The notes under the pieces: model-generated | Told to the model about the DNA's origin: nothing | Database searches by the model: none | Seen by the model: the letters and a program-made list of their open reading frames with translations, nothing else | Translations under genes and position numbers: made by a program | NCBI GenBank assembly: GCA_910592205.1 | Contig: CAJVPJ010000460.1 | Coordinates: forward strand, 1 to 24,524 | Origin: Paraglomus occultum | Taxonomy: Eukaryota; Glomeromycota; Glomeromycetes; Paraglomerales; Paraglomeraceae | Direction of reading: 5' to 3' | Length of the DNA: 24,524 bases | Shown: in pieces, positions 1-8,452 of the stretch | Layout: every line of letters begins with the position of its first letter | Numbering within the stretch: the stretch's first letter is position 1

Positions 1-566
1 CATTCATTAACCTTGCACGTGTAATATATTTAAACACGCATATTAAATCATGGCATTGTAGTATCATTCATTTTTAATATTAGCATTACTGTCATATGCA
101 CTGAGCGCAAATGTTTCAACAAGGCATTTAAAATAAAATAATCATCAAACGTTTATCTTCTGTGTTGATACAATTTTGTTGGTCTTGAAATTACCTTCAC
201 TTCGTTAGCCGTTGTCATTCTTACAGTCTTACCGTGCACAGAGCATTTATCATAGGCCCAAATCTTATTGCCTTCTGTTACGGGAAAGCATCACAGAACA
301 GGTCGGTGACTCTAATATCTAGCTAACAAAATATTAATCACAATATGTTCGCCAATTCATCTTTCCTTTGTCTTGAAAATAGTCCAGGCATAAACAATTC
401 GAATTAGCAATAGCTGCACAAAACTACAAGATTCCAATTTCTATTACTTCGGAAGAAGTTTTGTTAGAAGTTGATTTTTTTAAACTGTGATGACATTATG
501 AATAAGGATTACCTAAAACAGAATTATTAACAAAGAAAGCGACGATGGAGCAAATAAATGAATCAA
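1..566. other. AT-rich stretch with one coding-like scrap
   Basis: No complete gene is visible. At about 386-489 on the plus strand one frame reads like real protein (it includes AIAAQNYKIPISITSEEV) and ends in a TGA, but it starts just after a stop, has no start codon and no recognisable partner exon. It is most simply the tail of a decayed gene or transposon. The rest is AT-rich sequence with no RNA gene or clear repeat that I can see. Confidence 0.35.
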
Positions 567-573
567 TCAATAA

Positions 574-585
574 ATATATATATAT
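574..585. repeat. short (AT)n microsatellite
   Basis: A simple run of alternating A and T, six units long, lies in AT-rich DNA. It has no evident function. Confidence 0.6.
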
Positions 586-699
586 GGGCATAACCAGAAC
601 TTTTGATCAAAAAGCCGTAAATTGTCCAATATATATTTTGAACATGCTTTGACATAATAATGGAAAGCAATACGTTTCTTGGAAATCGGTTGTAATTGT

Positions 700-1110
700 G
701 GCTTCTCAAAAAGGATTCCGAGAGAACGTTTTATTATTGAGATCCACTTTGTCAGAAGACGTATCTCAATATATTAGGAATTGGCCGCACGCATCTGGCA
801 GCGAATGGTATTGACACAACTGCTGTGAAGACTTTCTTGAAAACTGTGCTGAAATAAAGGGATTACCAAGTCCTGGTAGAAATGTCAATCACATTACTCA
901 ATCGCTTACATTATTGCTTAGCGGGATTAAGCAAACTTCGGTGCTATGAAAACGGCAAAGGTTTTCTATTCTTAGATCTTAATTCCGCGTTGGAAATAGA
1001 AGGCATCGTCGTCACGGAAGAAGAAAATGGCCAATAAATATCTGGTTGTCGCGGACGCTCAAGCCGGCAGCATTTACACAGAAATCAACGACGACTGTTC
1101 GATTTCTTTA
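700..1110 (+). pseudogene. decayed coding-like region, family not recognised
   Basis: Several plus-strand frames in turn read like protein, for example the segments GIGRTHLAANGIDTTAVKTF and YENGKGFLFLDLNSALEIEG. They are broken by stops and frame changes within 400 bases. No splice-site arrangement joins them cleanly. I do not recognise the family. The location, directly upstream of a pogo-type transposase relic, suggests mobile-element debris. Confidence 0.3.
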
Positions 1111-1253
1111 AAGACTTGAGTGGGTTTGCAGATGTCCTCCATGCGTGATATTAATCCTGTTGTATTAGTATGGACACCTGCCTTGGAAAAGTATCTTGAT
1201 GCTATCTTTCAAATTAAAATCCGGACTAAATTGTCAGGGGATGGTATACATAT

Positions 1254-1550
1254 ATGGGTAAAATTTTCTCGTATATTCTTCACAATGAAACGGACAAGAA
1301 AGCAGCTAACGGGTGTGCAAAAAAATTATGCGAGAGAAAAAAGGACATGTCTTTTCTCTCAAATAATGATTTAGTTAAAGAATTTGGTATTGATAAGTCA
1401 ACCGTTCAGGGCATTCTAGTGAAGTTAAGTAAGTGGTTAAGTATAAATGAAGTAAGTATAGAAAGGAGAGAACGTCCTATTAAATGGCAATCGCTGGAGG
1501 ATGCGTTATGGTTGTGGGCAAGCTCTGTTTTAGATAGAGGTTATTCTTAG
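1254..1550 (+). pseudogene. pogo/Tigger-type transposase N-terminal relic
   Basis: The 98-residue open frame carries the DNA-binding start of a pogo/Tigger (CENP-B-like) transposase. At about residues 38-55 is a helix-turn-helix of the psq type (NDLVKEFGIDKSTVQGIL), followed by KWLSI and then LEDALWLW at about 82-89, which matches the second CENP-B-type helix region in family order. The DDE catalytic domain that should follow is absent: the frame stops at 1550 and a Tc1-like 3' end begins at once. What is seen is motif order. The family name comes from knowledge of pogo/Tigger proteins; the transposase cannot be functional as it stands. Intact members of this family are typically several hundred residues long. 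Confidence 0.6.
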
Positions 1551-1554
1551 AGCA

Positions 1555-1665
1555 GCAGGGGGATAGTTTTAGTGTAAATCTAATGATGTGCTCTGAATGA
1601 GATACTGCATTAAGAGAGTTTTTTTTGAACGTAATAGTAATAGGGCAAAATTTTGACCAACTCAG
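1555..1665 (+). mobile_element. Tc1/mariner 3' end, relic copy A
   Basis: This short stretch resembles the end of the better-preserved Tc1 relic at 2815-3369. It shares a TTTAGT..AAAT/C..AATGA segment, then TTGAACGTAAT, then GGGCAAAATTTT followed by an ACTCAG terminus next to TA (1666-1667). Copy B has GGGCAAAATTTT and ends CACTG next to TA. No start or catalytic region remains. The call rests only on resemblance to copy B. Confidence 0.4.
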
Positions 1666-1667
1666 TA

Positions 1668-2810
1668 TTAAATAAACCGAATGTTTAGCGCCAAAAAAAA
1701 TTAATTTTAATTGCAATTGTCTTTTGTTTAATAATTCATTGTTCAAGAAATAAAAGGCTAAACACTTCAAACTTCTCATGCAGATTTGTGAAAAGCTAAG
1801 CTACAAAATGATATAAAAATTTTGTATAATTATTATACTGAATTTTGCATAAACTCGAGCTGCTTTGTTTGTATAAACAGAAAACGGCGTAGATTAAACT
1901 ATAATAGTCTCGGGTATGACGAGCGATTTGCGTTTGTATCGTCATTCGAGTGACGATTAGTTCACGAGTCTGTCGTCACACTTGGGTATCCCATAACCTA
2001 TAACAAATATGACGACGAATTTGTGTTCATGTCGTCAGCTAACTATTATATGTCGAAATGGTGATCCTGACCGATTTCCGCCATCAGGCTGTATGTTGAC
2101 GAGTCATGGGCGACTACTCTGCATGATGTTTTAAAGCTTCTATAATTTTATATTCGATATCAAAATTTATGTAGTAAATGGTGATTATACTCAATTTCGA
2201 TTGTAAAAAAATAGTCGAGATAGGTTATGCTCACTCGCGAGTTTGATGAGCCGAATATATTTGATATCATATGCTGGCTTAATAATTCCAATTGATTCCA
2301 TTGGCAGTAAATTGTTGAGATGGGTTATGTAACCGGATTGGCTTTATTGCGAGCTTAATGATTCGATTGCGACTTACGTGACATTTGTAGTGGCAAATAG
2401 TCAGAGTATATGCTATCTAGTTTGTTATATATACACTATATACACGTTGTCTGGATATGCTATCGAGTATGAAATCGACTTACTTTGTCCATAGTTAACT
2501 CTAGGAAATCCATCATAGTTACGTTCTGGTTGCGATGTATATTTTCTAATGTTATCAGAAAATGCTACCAAATTGACTTTGCCTATGTTTAAGACGCGTT
2601 ATATTAAAGTATGCTGATTTTTGTTGCTGGAATTTTGACACCAGAAATATATCTGAGAACATACCATAGAGAGCTTTGACTAAATATATAGTAATAGGAT
2701 GTGATTTAATCATGTGATGCTCAACGTATTTGAAATAAATAATGTTTACTATATATTTAACGCGTATCGCGTCTTGCAAACTTTTGTTTCCTCATTGAAC
2801 TTTGACCTGT
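1668..2810. other. gene-less AT-rich region
   Basis: No coding region, RNA gene or inverted-repeat element can be supported here. Around 1910-2100 the sequence is richer in CG dinucleotides (repeated forms of TGACGA and GTCGTCA), but I could not resolve these into a repeat unit. Near 2430-2450 there is a short ATATACAC-type alternation. Confidence 0.4.
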
Positions 2811-2814
2811 TACA

Positions 2815-3369
2815 TTGTCAATTATTTTTCAAACAGCTATTCAAATGCTCGCACAAGATAAAAAATCAACGCCTCAAGTTGTTTTACATTTATGGAATCA
2901 AGGGATACGATCTCCTCTAGAAATTTATAAAAAAACAACATCTCAATTAGGACAATTAAATATAATATTAAAAAATAAAAGAACAATAATCCGAAACATA
3001 CAAGTTTTTAGTTCTGTCGCTAAACAATTTCTACGCCAATAATTATTGACTGGCCGTCGGATAGTCCTGACATAACCCAATAGAAATCTATGAAGCATAG
3101 TTAAAACAAATGTTGAAAGGCGAAGACTGCAAAATCTTAGTGAATTAAGGCGGTTTATGGTTAGAAAAGGTGGAATGGTATAATTGTAAAAAATTTAGTA
3201 AACTCAATGAAGAGACGTTGCGAGGCAATTATTGAACGTAATGGTAAACGTTGTTTTTTTTTTTTTAATTTTTATAAAAAAATCTGTACGTTTTGCAGTT
3301 TTAAATTAGGTATTTTGAGTCTCAATTCAATTATTGGTTGTAGAGGGCAAAATTTTTTGTCCCACACTG
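2815..3369 (+). mobile_element. Tc1/mariner-type element, internally deleted
   Basis: From the ATG at 2845 the frame gives a Tc1-type N-terminal helix-turn-helix region (QVVLHLWNQGIRSPLEIYKK) and ends at 3042. Immediately after it, at about 3048-3075, come DWPSDSPD and, one base out of frame, NPIE. This is the block around the third catalytic acidic residue in Tc1 transposases. It is followed by a C-terminal-like tail (about 3090-3250) in broken frames. The central part with the first two catalytic residues is missing. The right terminus is the TIR-like sequence around 3325-3369 (GGGCAAAATTTTTTGTCCC, then ACACTG) next to a TA at 3370-3371. I found no matching left terminus, so the 5' boundary is uncertain. 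Confidence 0.65.
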
Positions 3370-3600
3370 TATAATTATGAATAAATCTGATGTTATCTAC
3401 CTGAAATATATCCAAAAACATATCATTAAATGGGTAGATTTCTCTCATATTTATTATAAAATATTACCGAAGTTACCTACCCTGAAAACATACCCGGAAT
3501 ACATACCTAGAAACATATTGTCAAATGGATAGGCTCTTTATTTTTTTTTATTATTATATAATATTACCAAAGTTACCTACCATGATCGCATACTGTCGAC

Positions 3601-3668
3601 ACTCCCTAAATGCACACACTCCCTAAATGCATACACTCCCTAAATGCACACACTCCCTAAATGCACGA
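3601..3668. repeat. 17-bp tandem repeat, four copies, inside left TIR arm
   Basis: The unit ACTCCCTAAATGCACAC starts at 3601, 3618, 3635 and 3652, almost identical each time (the second copy has T for C at one position and the last diverges at its end). The first copy is part of the terminal inverted repeat of the outer element. The right arm has only one exact copy, so the array seems to be a local expansion of TIR sequence. Confidence 0.9.
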
Positions 3669-3978
3669 TATTCTGCGGTCCCACTTAGTACTTAAATCTA
3701 TATTCTGCACGTGCAATAGATTTTGACTATATGAGAATAATCTCTAAATGCACACACGTGATATTAATTACGAATTAGTAAGCAACATCAATATTGTCAT
3801 ACATCGAGTAAAATTATAATTGGTAGGATTTTAACAACAGCACCGTTACCCAATATGTTAACATGCCCATTAGCTACTGCATGAATTATCGAAATAGTTA
3901 TTTTATTTTAAGAAAATACGAAAGATCAATTGAAGTGTGCAAATATTTTAGAAAGGTATATTAGAGAAAAAAAGGTTA

Positions 3979-4699
3979 CACAGTCAATCCCGTTAAACTG
4001 AACCCCGTTAATCCGAATATCTTGTTAAACCGATTTATTTCTTAAACACGCCTCCAACCCTATGTAAATTACCTCGTTAAACCGAAAATTACTATTAAAT
4101 CTATATAAGCTGTTAACCGAAGATTATTTTGAACCATCTATTAGCTATATCAAATTTACCCCGATAATCCGAATTTTTTTTAAACCGGCGCAATGTCTGT
4201 ATAAACTGAAGATTCCGACGTGTAATCCGAAGATTAATGTAGCACATATAATTTTAACCAATAAAGTTGAATTGACAAGTTTTTTAACAAACGCCGAAGA
4301 GCAATTTGATGTCAGTAATAGTTTTCTTGTAGAGCTCAAACGTTTTAGCAGGAAATTAAATCAATCACTTATTGACTCGAAGGTGCAAACGGAAATTAGC
4401 AGTTTTTTAGTACTGATTAATCCAAGTTGTTTTATTTACAAAATAGTAATTTTCGAGTAGTTTTAAAACGATTTTACAAATAAACATCACATGCGAGAGT
4501 GTGACCGAATATTGATTTAAACGTCCGCTTTTTTTAACCAAGAATAGTTGTTTACAGAGAAATTCAAATTACTTCTCCTGCTAATCCGAAGTCGTCATGT
4601 TCAGTATTATAAGCTTCGGTTTACAGGGGTGTCCCGTTAATCCGAAGACCCCGCTAATCCGAAGAAAAAGGGTGGAACGGACGCCTTCGGTTGACTGTG
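3979..4699. mobile_element. pogo/Tigger-like non-autonomous element (inner of nested pair)
   Basis: The ends are CACAGTCAA at 3979-3987 and its reverse complement at 4691-4699, each flanked by TA (3977-3978 and 4700-4701). The interior carries about eleven copies of a 12-bp motif close to CGTTAATCCGAA, all on the plus strand, from 3991 to 4663. An open frame at 4272-4460 begins with TTG and resembles nothing I know, so I treat the element as non-coding. It lies entirely within the outer element and so was inserted later. Confidence 0.65.
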
Positions 4700-4984
4700 T
4701 AGTTCGATGCAACAATCGTACTTAGACCAATATTTCAAATAAATTATAATACGCCGAAAATGTTATCACGTGAACGTGTTACCACTCCGTAAGTGCACCA
4801 GCTTGCATTGTTCTCTAAATGCACGGCATCGCACTCTCAGTCCCGAGGTGCATTTAGGGAGTGTCGACTGTACGTACATACGCGTAAAAAATTTTTTTTC
4901 ACGAACACACGTCGCGGTCTAAACACTAGTGAGAAATATTGGCGTGTTTCGTCCAACAACTGAAACTTACTAATTACTAATTTC

Positions 4985-5245
4985 TTTGATTCCAGTGGTG
5001 AACAAAATATCCTTCTTCGAAACAAGCCTTTTCCGATTCTTAACTCGACGAGATGCCACATTCAACGTCAGCTCTATAACCGCCGATGATCTTCCCACTT
5101 ACTATCTACAGGAAAATCCGACTCACAAACCCATCCAATATTAATATATAACGATATCGTCAAGAATTTAGAGCAAGCTATTGCTTCGAAATTCTTCAGC
5201 GAGGATATTATAGACAGTTTGAAAGGAATCAGAGACAATTGACAA
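4985..5245 (+). pseudogene. coding-like fragment, family not recognised
   Basis: After an acceptor-like TTTGATTCCAG ending near 4996, one frame reads VNKISFFETSLFRFLTRRDA and continues to about 5140. Another frame reads NDIVKNLEQAIASKFFSEDI to a stop near 5240. Both look like real protein, but a frame change separates them and no start is present. It may be the 5' remains of the helicase relic that follows or a separate scrap. Confidence 0.25.
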
Positions 5246-5320
5246 GTGAGTCAATTTCATCTTACAAGGCTTTGGCTTGCAAGGGATAACCTCTAGGGAA
5301 ATGTATTTGAAGGCGAGGAA

Positions 5321-5433
5321 GGGCTGCAAGTCGCATCCTTGCGGCATATGGGTCGCCTGTATGACCCTGGTACGGTGGCAAACTTGGGGACTGTAGATCG
5401 CTCGGGTTTGGAAGTTTGGGGCTGCAGGTCGCT
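5321..5433. repeat. three diverged copies of a 15-bp motif
   Basis: The motifs GGGCTGCAAGTCGCA (5321), GGGACTGTAGATCGCT (about 5387) and GGGCTGCAGGTCGCT (about 5419) are related and lie in a GC-richer island in otherwise AT-rich sequence. Spacing is uneven (about 66 and 32 bp). The open frame on the minus strand across this region (5168-5458) looks like a by-product of the local composition. A decayed repeat family is possible; I do not recognise it. Confidence 0.4.
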
Positions 5434-5559
5434 CAAACCTAAACCACTCCACTTGCATTTCATAACCGCTTAAGACTGGTCTGCATAATTTATTATTTTG
5501 TATTTTAACACAAAATATTAATGATACTTTTTTTTTCAGTTATCCATAATACTTATCAG

Positions 5560-6320
5560 CCCCAAAAAGGTAAATTGTTCCACTTGGCTCCTAAAACATT
5601 ATTGATAGAACTCTGGAATTGGGCAAGAAAAATGTCTGTATTGAAATCTGAGAGCGAAAGAGTGCATCAGTTATATGTCACCTTAGATACGATCTAAAAG
5701 GAATTGTTAGTGCCCTTAGAGCTGATTTCCCAGAATTACGTATTAAGGAGTATCATGCCGAATCTGATCCCGTTGAGAAAGTACAGGACTTTAGCGATGT
5801 TGAAGAAGCATGGAAAGATGTTGATATAGTAGCATATTAATATAACAGTACGTTAAAAATAGGAATCTCATGTACTAATCCCAAATTTGAGCGGGCATTT
5901 TGTCTTTTTAAAAGTAATACAGAAATAAATGCTGGGACAAATCAGATGCTATTTCGCATGAAGCGTATTAAAACAAAGATCATCAAATCTCCCAATTTCA
6001 GAACAAGGATTATTTCACAGCTAAGCGCGAATGTCTTTTCCAAGAACTCCAGAATAGCGTATATTTACGGATGTAGAATCAAGTATTCGAAATGGAGATG
6101 TTCCAACAGTTCGATTATGGGTTGCCTGCATGTTGGAAAAATTCCGATCTCGTCGTTTATTTGGTTGATTTCCTCCGAAAGACAGGAATGTTGATCGATA
6201 TACTAGACTCAGTACCATTACCTAAAGATGTAGAGGAAAAACTAAATTCATTAAAAAATAAGTGGATGTGCATTCTATAGTTTGTAAGGCGGAGGAAGAA
6301 ATTGTACCCGGGTTTCCAAC
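5560..6320 (+). pseudogene. origin-binding-protein-like helicase relic (C-terminal part)
   Basis: Broken plus-strand frames carry the last third of a superfamily 2 helicase-like protein. At about 5748-5840 is a segment with DFSDVEEAWKDV. At about 5849-5965 there is a motif V-like stretch (STLKIGISC) followed by GTNQMLFRMKR, which fits helicase motif VI (QxxxRxxR). Further downstream, in other frames, are MLEKFRSRRLFG (about 6128-6165) and VDFLRKTGMLID (about 6160-6200). From memory this order matches the replication origin-binding helicase-like proteins that occur as repeated copies in Glomeromycotina genomes. Stops and at least three frameshifts make it non-functional, and no helicase motifs I-III were found. 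The family name is an inference. Confidence 0.5.
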
Positions 6321-6439
6321 GAATGTCCTGTAAGATACAATTATCAATTTTTTCAATTTGTAGGGGTTCCAGGCCCAGTTTTTTTCTTACATATAACTTA
6401 TCAGATATAATGGTTGATAAGTCAGTTAGTTTATTCGGG

Positions 6440-6985
6440 GGTTAGTGGTACCTTATCAGACTTGGCTTGTGTATCAATGTTGCCATTTATGTAATTTCAA
6501 AGTAATTTAATTTCTTGCATTGGATATCAAGTTTTTTTAATGTGTATCCGAGTGGTACATTAACTGCAATACTATGTAATAAATCGGCGGAGTTTACACA
6601 GTATAAATTTCGCGCTGTTCACATTTAATATAGTAGTTTCATATTTGCCTTCTATTACTATGTCTTTCTCATCATCATGGTCTAACTTGCATAAAGGACA
6701 TAATGTCTCAGCAGTATTCCGTAATAATCAACATTTTCACTACTAGATTCATAATATAGATCAGAATATTGTTCCAAATGTTTTATTGCGGAAAATAGCA
6801 TAGTCATGGGTCAGATTATTCTGTTTTCTTTGAGATTTGAATGGTACATTTACATCTGCTTTTGGTAAATCTTTCTTGGGTCGTGATGCAGATAATACAT
6901 TTATCTCGGTTTCTAATAATACTACTCTCTCTTTTTTTCTTATCGCCTTTTTTTTTACAACGTAGGCGTATTTTTCTCGTTTCAA
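6440..6985 (-). pseudogene. decayed ORF with CPLC zinc-ribbon-like motif
   Basis: Reading leftward from 6985, a lysine-rich frame with SRPKKDLPKADVNVPFK and NNLTHDYAIFRNKT runs to about 6780. It changes frame to LEQYSDLYYESSSENVDYYG (about 6775-6720) and then changes again to ETLCPLCKLDHDDEKD (about 6712-6660). A CxxC pair followed by an acidic segment suggests a treble-clef or zinc-ribbon half. At least two frameshifts are needed and no intron explains them. It lies tail-to-tail with the helicase relic, so both may be parts of one element or neighbouring insertions. I do not recognise the protein; transposon origin is an inference. Confidence 0.4.
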
Positions 6986-7016
6986 TAAAGCATTATCAAT
7001 TTTTTTGGTTTATAAA

Positions 7017-8150
7017 ATGTCTTTGCTCAGTCTCGTTGCGAGGTTTTCTCGCCCTGCCGTTCGAACTCTCCGACCAAGACTCTTTTCCCTAACTTCGCAA
7101 CAAAGAAACAAAAAAAGAAACAAAAAAGCCGAGCCTACAAACCCCTCATCTATCTACAACCTTCCTCCCTCCGCAGCTAAGTTTAAAATACGAGATATTG
7201 ATCTACTGAGAGTGGGCTTCGCACCGGCTTCAAACGAGGACATTGTCATTCCTCCAGCTGAAGGTGCGAACTACATTGTATCAACGATTTTCTAAACGAA
7301 TAATACTTATAATTTAAATATTGTTCCAGTCACCAACTTTCCGAAACACTATGTTCTTCCCAACATCAATGGTGAAATACTTGCAAGGGCAAAATTCGAT
7401 GTTCATAAATTTGGATGCATCTCGGATCCTAAGGTTCAAACGTTTTTTGACAAATTGCATGACGTCGTATTCAATGGTTTAGGGGTGGTAGGGACAGACG
7501 AAACTTTTACGGACACACTTGTGGATGATCTACTTCGTATCGTTGAGCTGAATGACTGGCCTTTAAAGATCAGGTATGTAAGCATTAGGTCATTTATCAC
7601 GATACATTCTAAAGTTCACATTCTCAAATCCAGAAACCACCCGCCATGCAGACTATACATCGAAGATGAGCCTTGCGTTTCATCAATCCCCGAGTTTGTA
7701 ATTAAGAATAAAGGCTCGATTTTTGTCGGAGTAGAGGTCTGTATGTTGTTGATTACTTGAAAAGTTCTCATATTTTCGACTCAAATGACTTTGTAACAGG
7801 ACAAACACCTGAAAAATGTCAGGCCAAGCACTGATTATGGTGAATCACAAATCGCTGTAGAGGTTCTCGCCTGTGGCAATGAGGATATACGTTCCGTTGA
7901 CAGGCAGGATTGGAAAGATCAAACCATATATGTTGTCCGTGTGATTTCTAGATACGTAACGTTTTATAAAGCTGTAATTCCTGCGTCATATTGGGAGGAG
8001 CTTCTTTTCGGTTTGCCAAAACAACAGTCAATTGTGATAAAGCGGTGGCCAGGAGCAAACGGGCTAAGAACTGGTTTCGATCTCGCAGAACCTGATGGGA
8101 GACAGAAAGTGCTTACAGCATTAATCAAAATTCGTCAATATTTAATATAA
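7017..8150 (+). CDS. PD-(D/E)XK nuclease-like protein with mitochondrial-type presequence
   Basis: Four exons (7017-7263, 7330-7573, 7634-7736, 7800-8150) with GT-AG introns of 66, 60 and 63 nt give 314 residues with one open frame. The ATG at 7017 has A at -3. Residues 1-37 have five arginines spaced along a hydrophobic, Ser-rich segment, then lysine-rich sequence, and no acidic residue before 39, which is typical of a mitochondrial targeting sequence. Residues 183-184 (PE in SIPEFVI), 198-200 (EDK in VGVEDK) and Q215 (ESQIAVEVLA) fit the PD-(D/E)XK nuclease core: acidic residue, ExK about 14 residues later, then a helix with Gln. The C-terminus (about 235-314) has WEELLFGLP and IVIKRWPG segments. 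I recall similar unnamed proteins in mycorrhizal fungi, where this fold also occurs at the C-termini of Crinkler-type proteins; no LFLAK-type header is present. Substrate and role are unknown. Intact frame and clean introns suggest a live gene beside a transposon graveyard. Confidence 0.75.
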
Positions 8151-8341
8151 TAAGAATTTATATTTGTCGGAAGTGATTTACGTGAATGTAGATTATTTCA
8201 TATTCAATAGTTGCTTCATGTTCAGCATTTCGAATTTAAAGTAATCGGCGTTCCGCACACGTGATTTGTAATTATTCTCAGATCCTAATTAACACGAAGT
8301 TTGAATAATAAATAAATCTGCTTTCTATAAATAATATCGAA

Positions 8342-8452
8342 AACTCAATAAAAATCAATTCGTTGCAAGAATTAAATTCTCAACTCATTGCCACGATTGC
8401 TGAGCTTAGAAAGGAGAATGCCGAGACAAAGCTGAGAATTGTCATGGAATAA
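8342..8452 (+). pseudogene. coiled-coil gene fragment, 5' piece
   Basis: One frame reads SLQELNSQLIATIAELRKEN and continues to a TAA at 8450-8452. Leucines and isoleucines fall in heptad-like spacing, with many Glu, Lys and Asn residues. This is the style of the repeated coiled-coil genes I associate with Rhizophagus-type genomes. There is no start codon in frame. A second coiled-coil piece with similar wording lies at 9311-9688, so the two may be parts of one decayed gene. Confidence 0.4.

Larger units (their letters stand above)
3593..4870. mobile_element. non-autonomous TA-flanked TIR element (outer of nested pair)
   Basis: Terminal inverted repeats of 23 bp match at 22 positions (core GTCGACACTCCCTAAATGC) and are flanked by TA at 3591-3592 and 4871-4872. 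The right terminus reads CAGT from the outside; the left has CTGT because of the single mismatch. TA duplication and a CAGT start fit the Tc1/mariner-pogo superfamily. No transposase is encoded, so this is a MITE-like element. Without the inner insertion it would be about 555 bp. The motif CTCTAAATGCAC also occurs inside each arm in the same orientation (about 3745 and 4813). Confidence 0.75.

Noticed and set aside
1934-1949. Shared 15-mer GTATCGTCATTCGAG with about 18691 as a dispersed repeat
   Set aside because: The flanks do not match, and one shared 15-mer in a window this size is compatible with chance.
3601-3668. Regular short repeats as a CRISPR array
   Set aside because: The units are contiguous with no spacers, belong to a transposon end, and the window is eukaryotic.
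4272-4460. Open frame inside the inner TA element as a transposase remnant
   Set aside because: It begins with TTG, shows no helix-turn-helix or DDE motif, and matches nothing I know.
5168-5458. Minus-strand 96-residue open frame
   Set aside because: It crosses a repetitive GC-richer island and has no recognisable motif; it looks like a by-product of local composition.
6396-6422. 8-bp inverted repeat ACTTATCA/TGATAAGT as a regulatory hairpin
   Set aside because: It lies between relics, the arms are short and AT-rich, and similar pairs are expected by chance.
7434-7446. GGTTCAAA-type strings as tRNA B boxes
   Set aside because: They lie in exons or lack an A box and cloverleaf pairing; I found no tRNA gene in the window.
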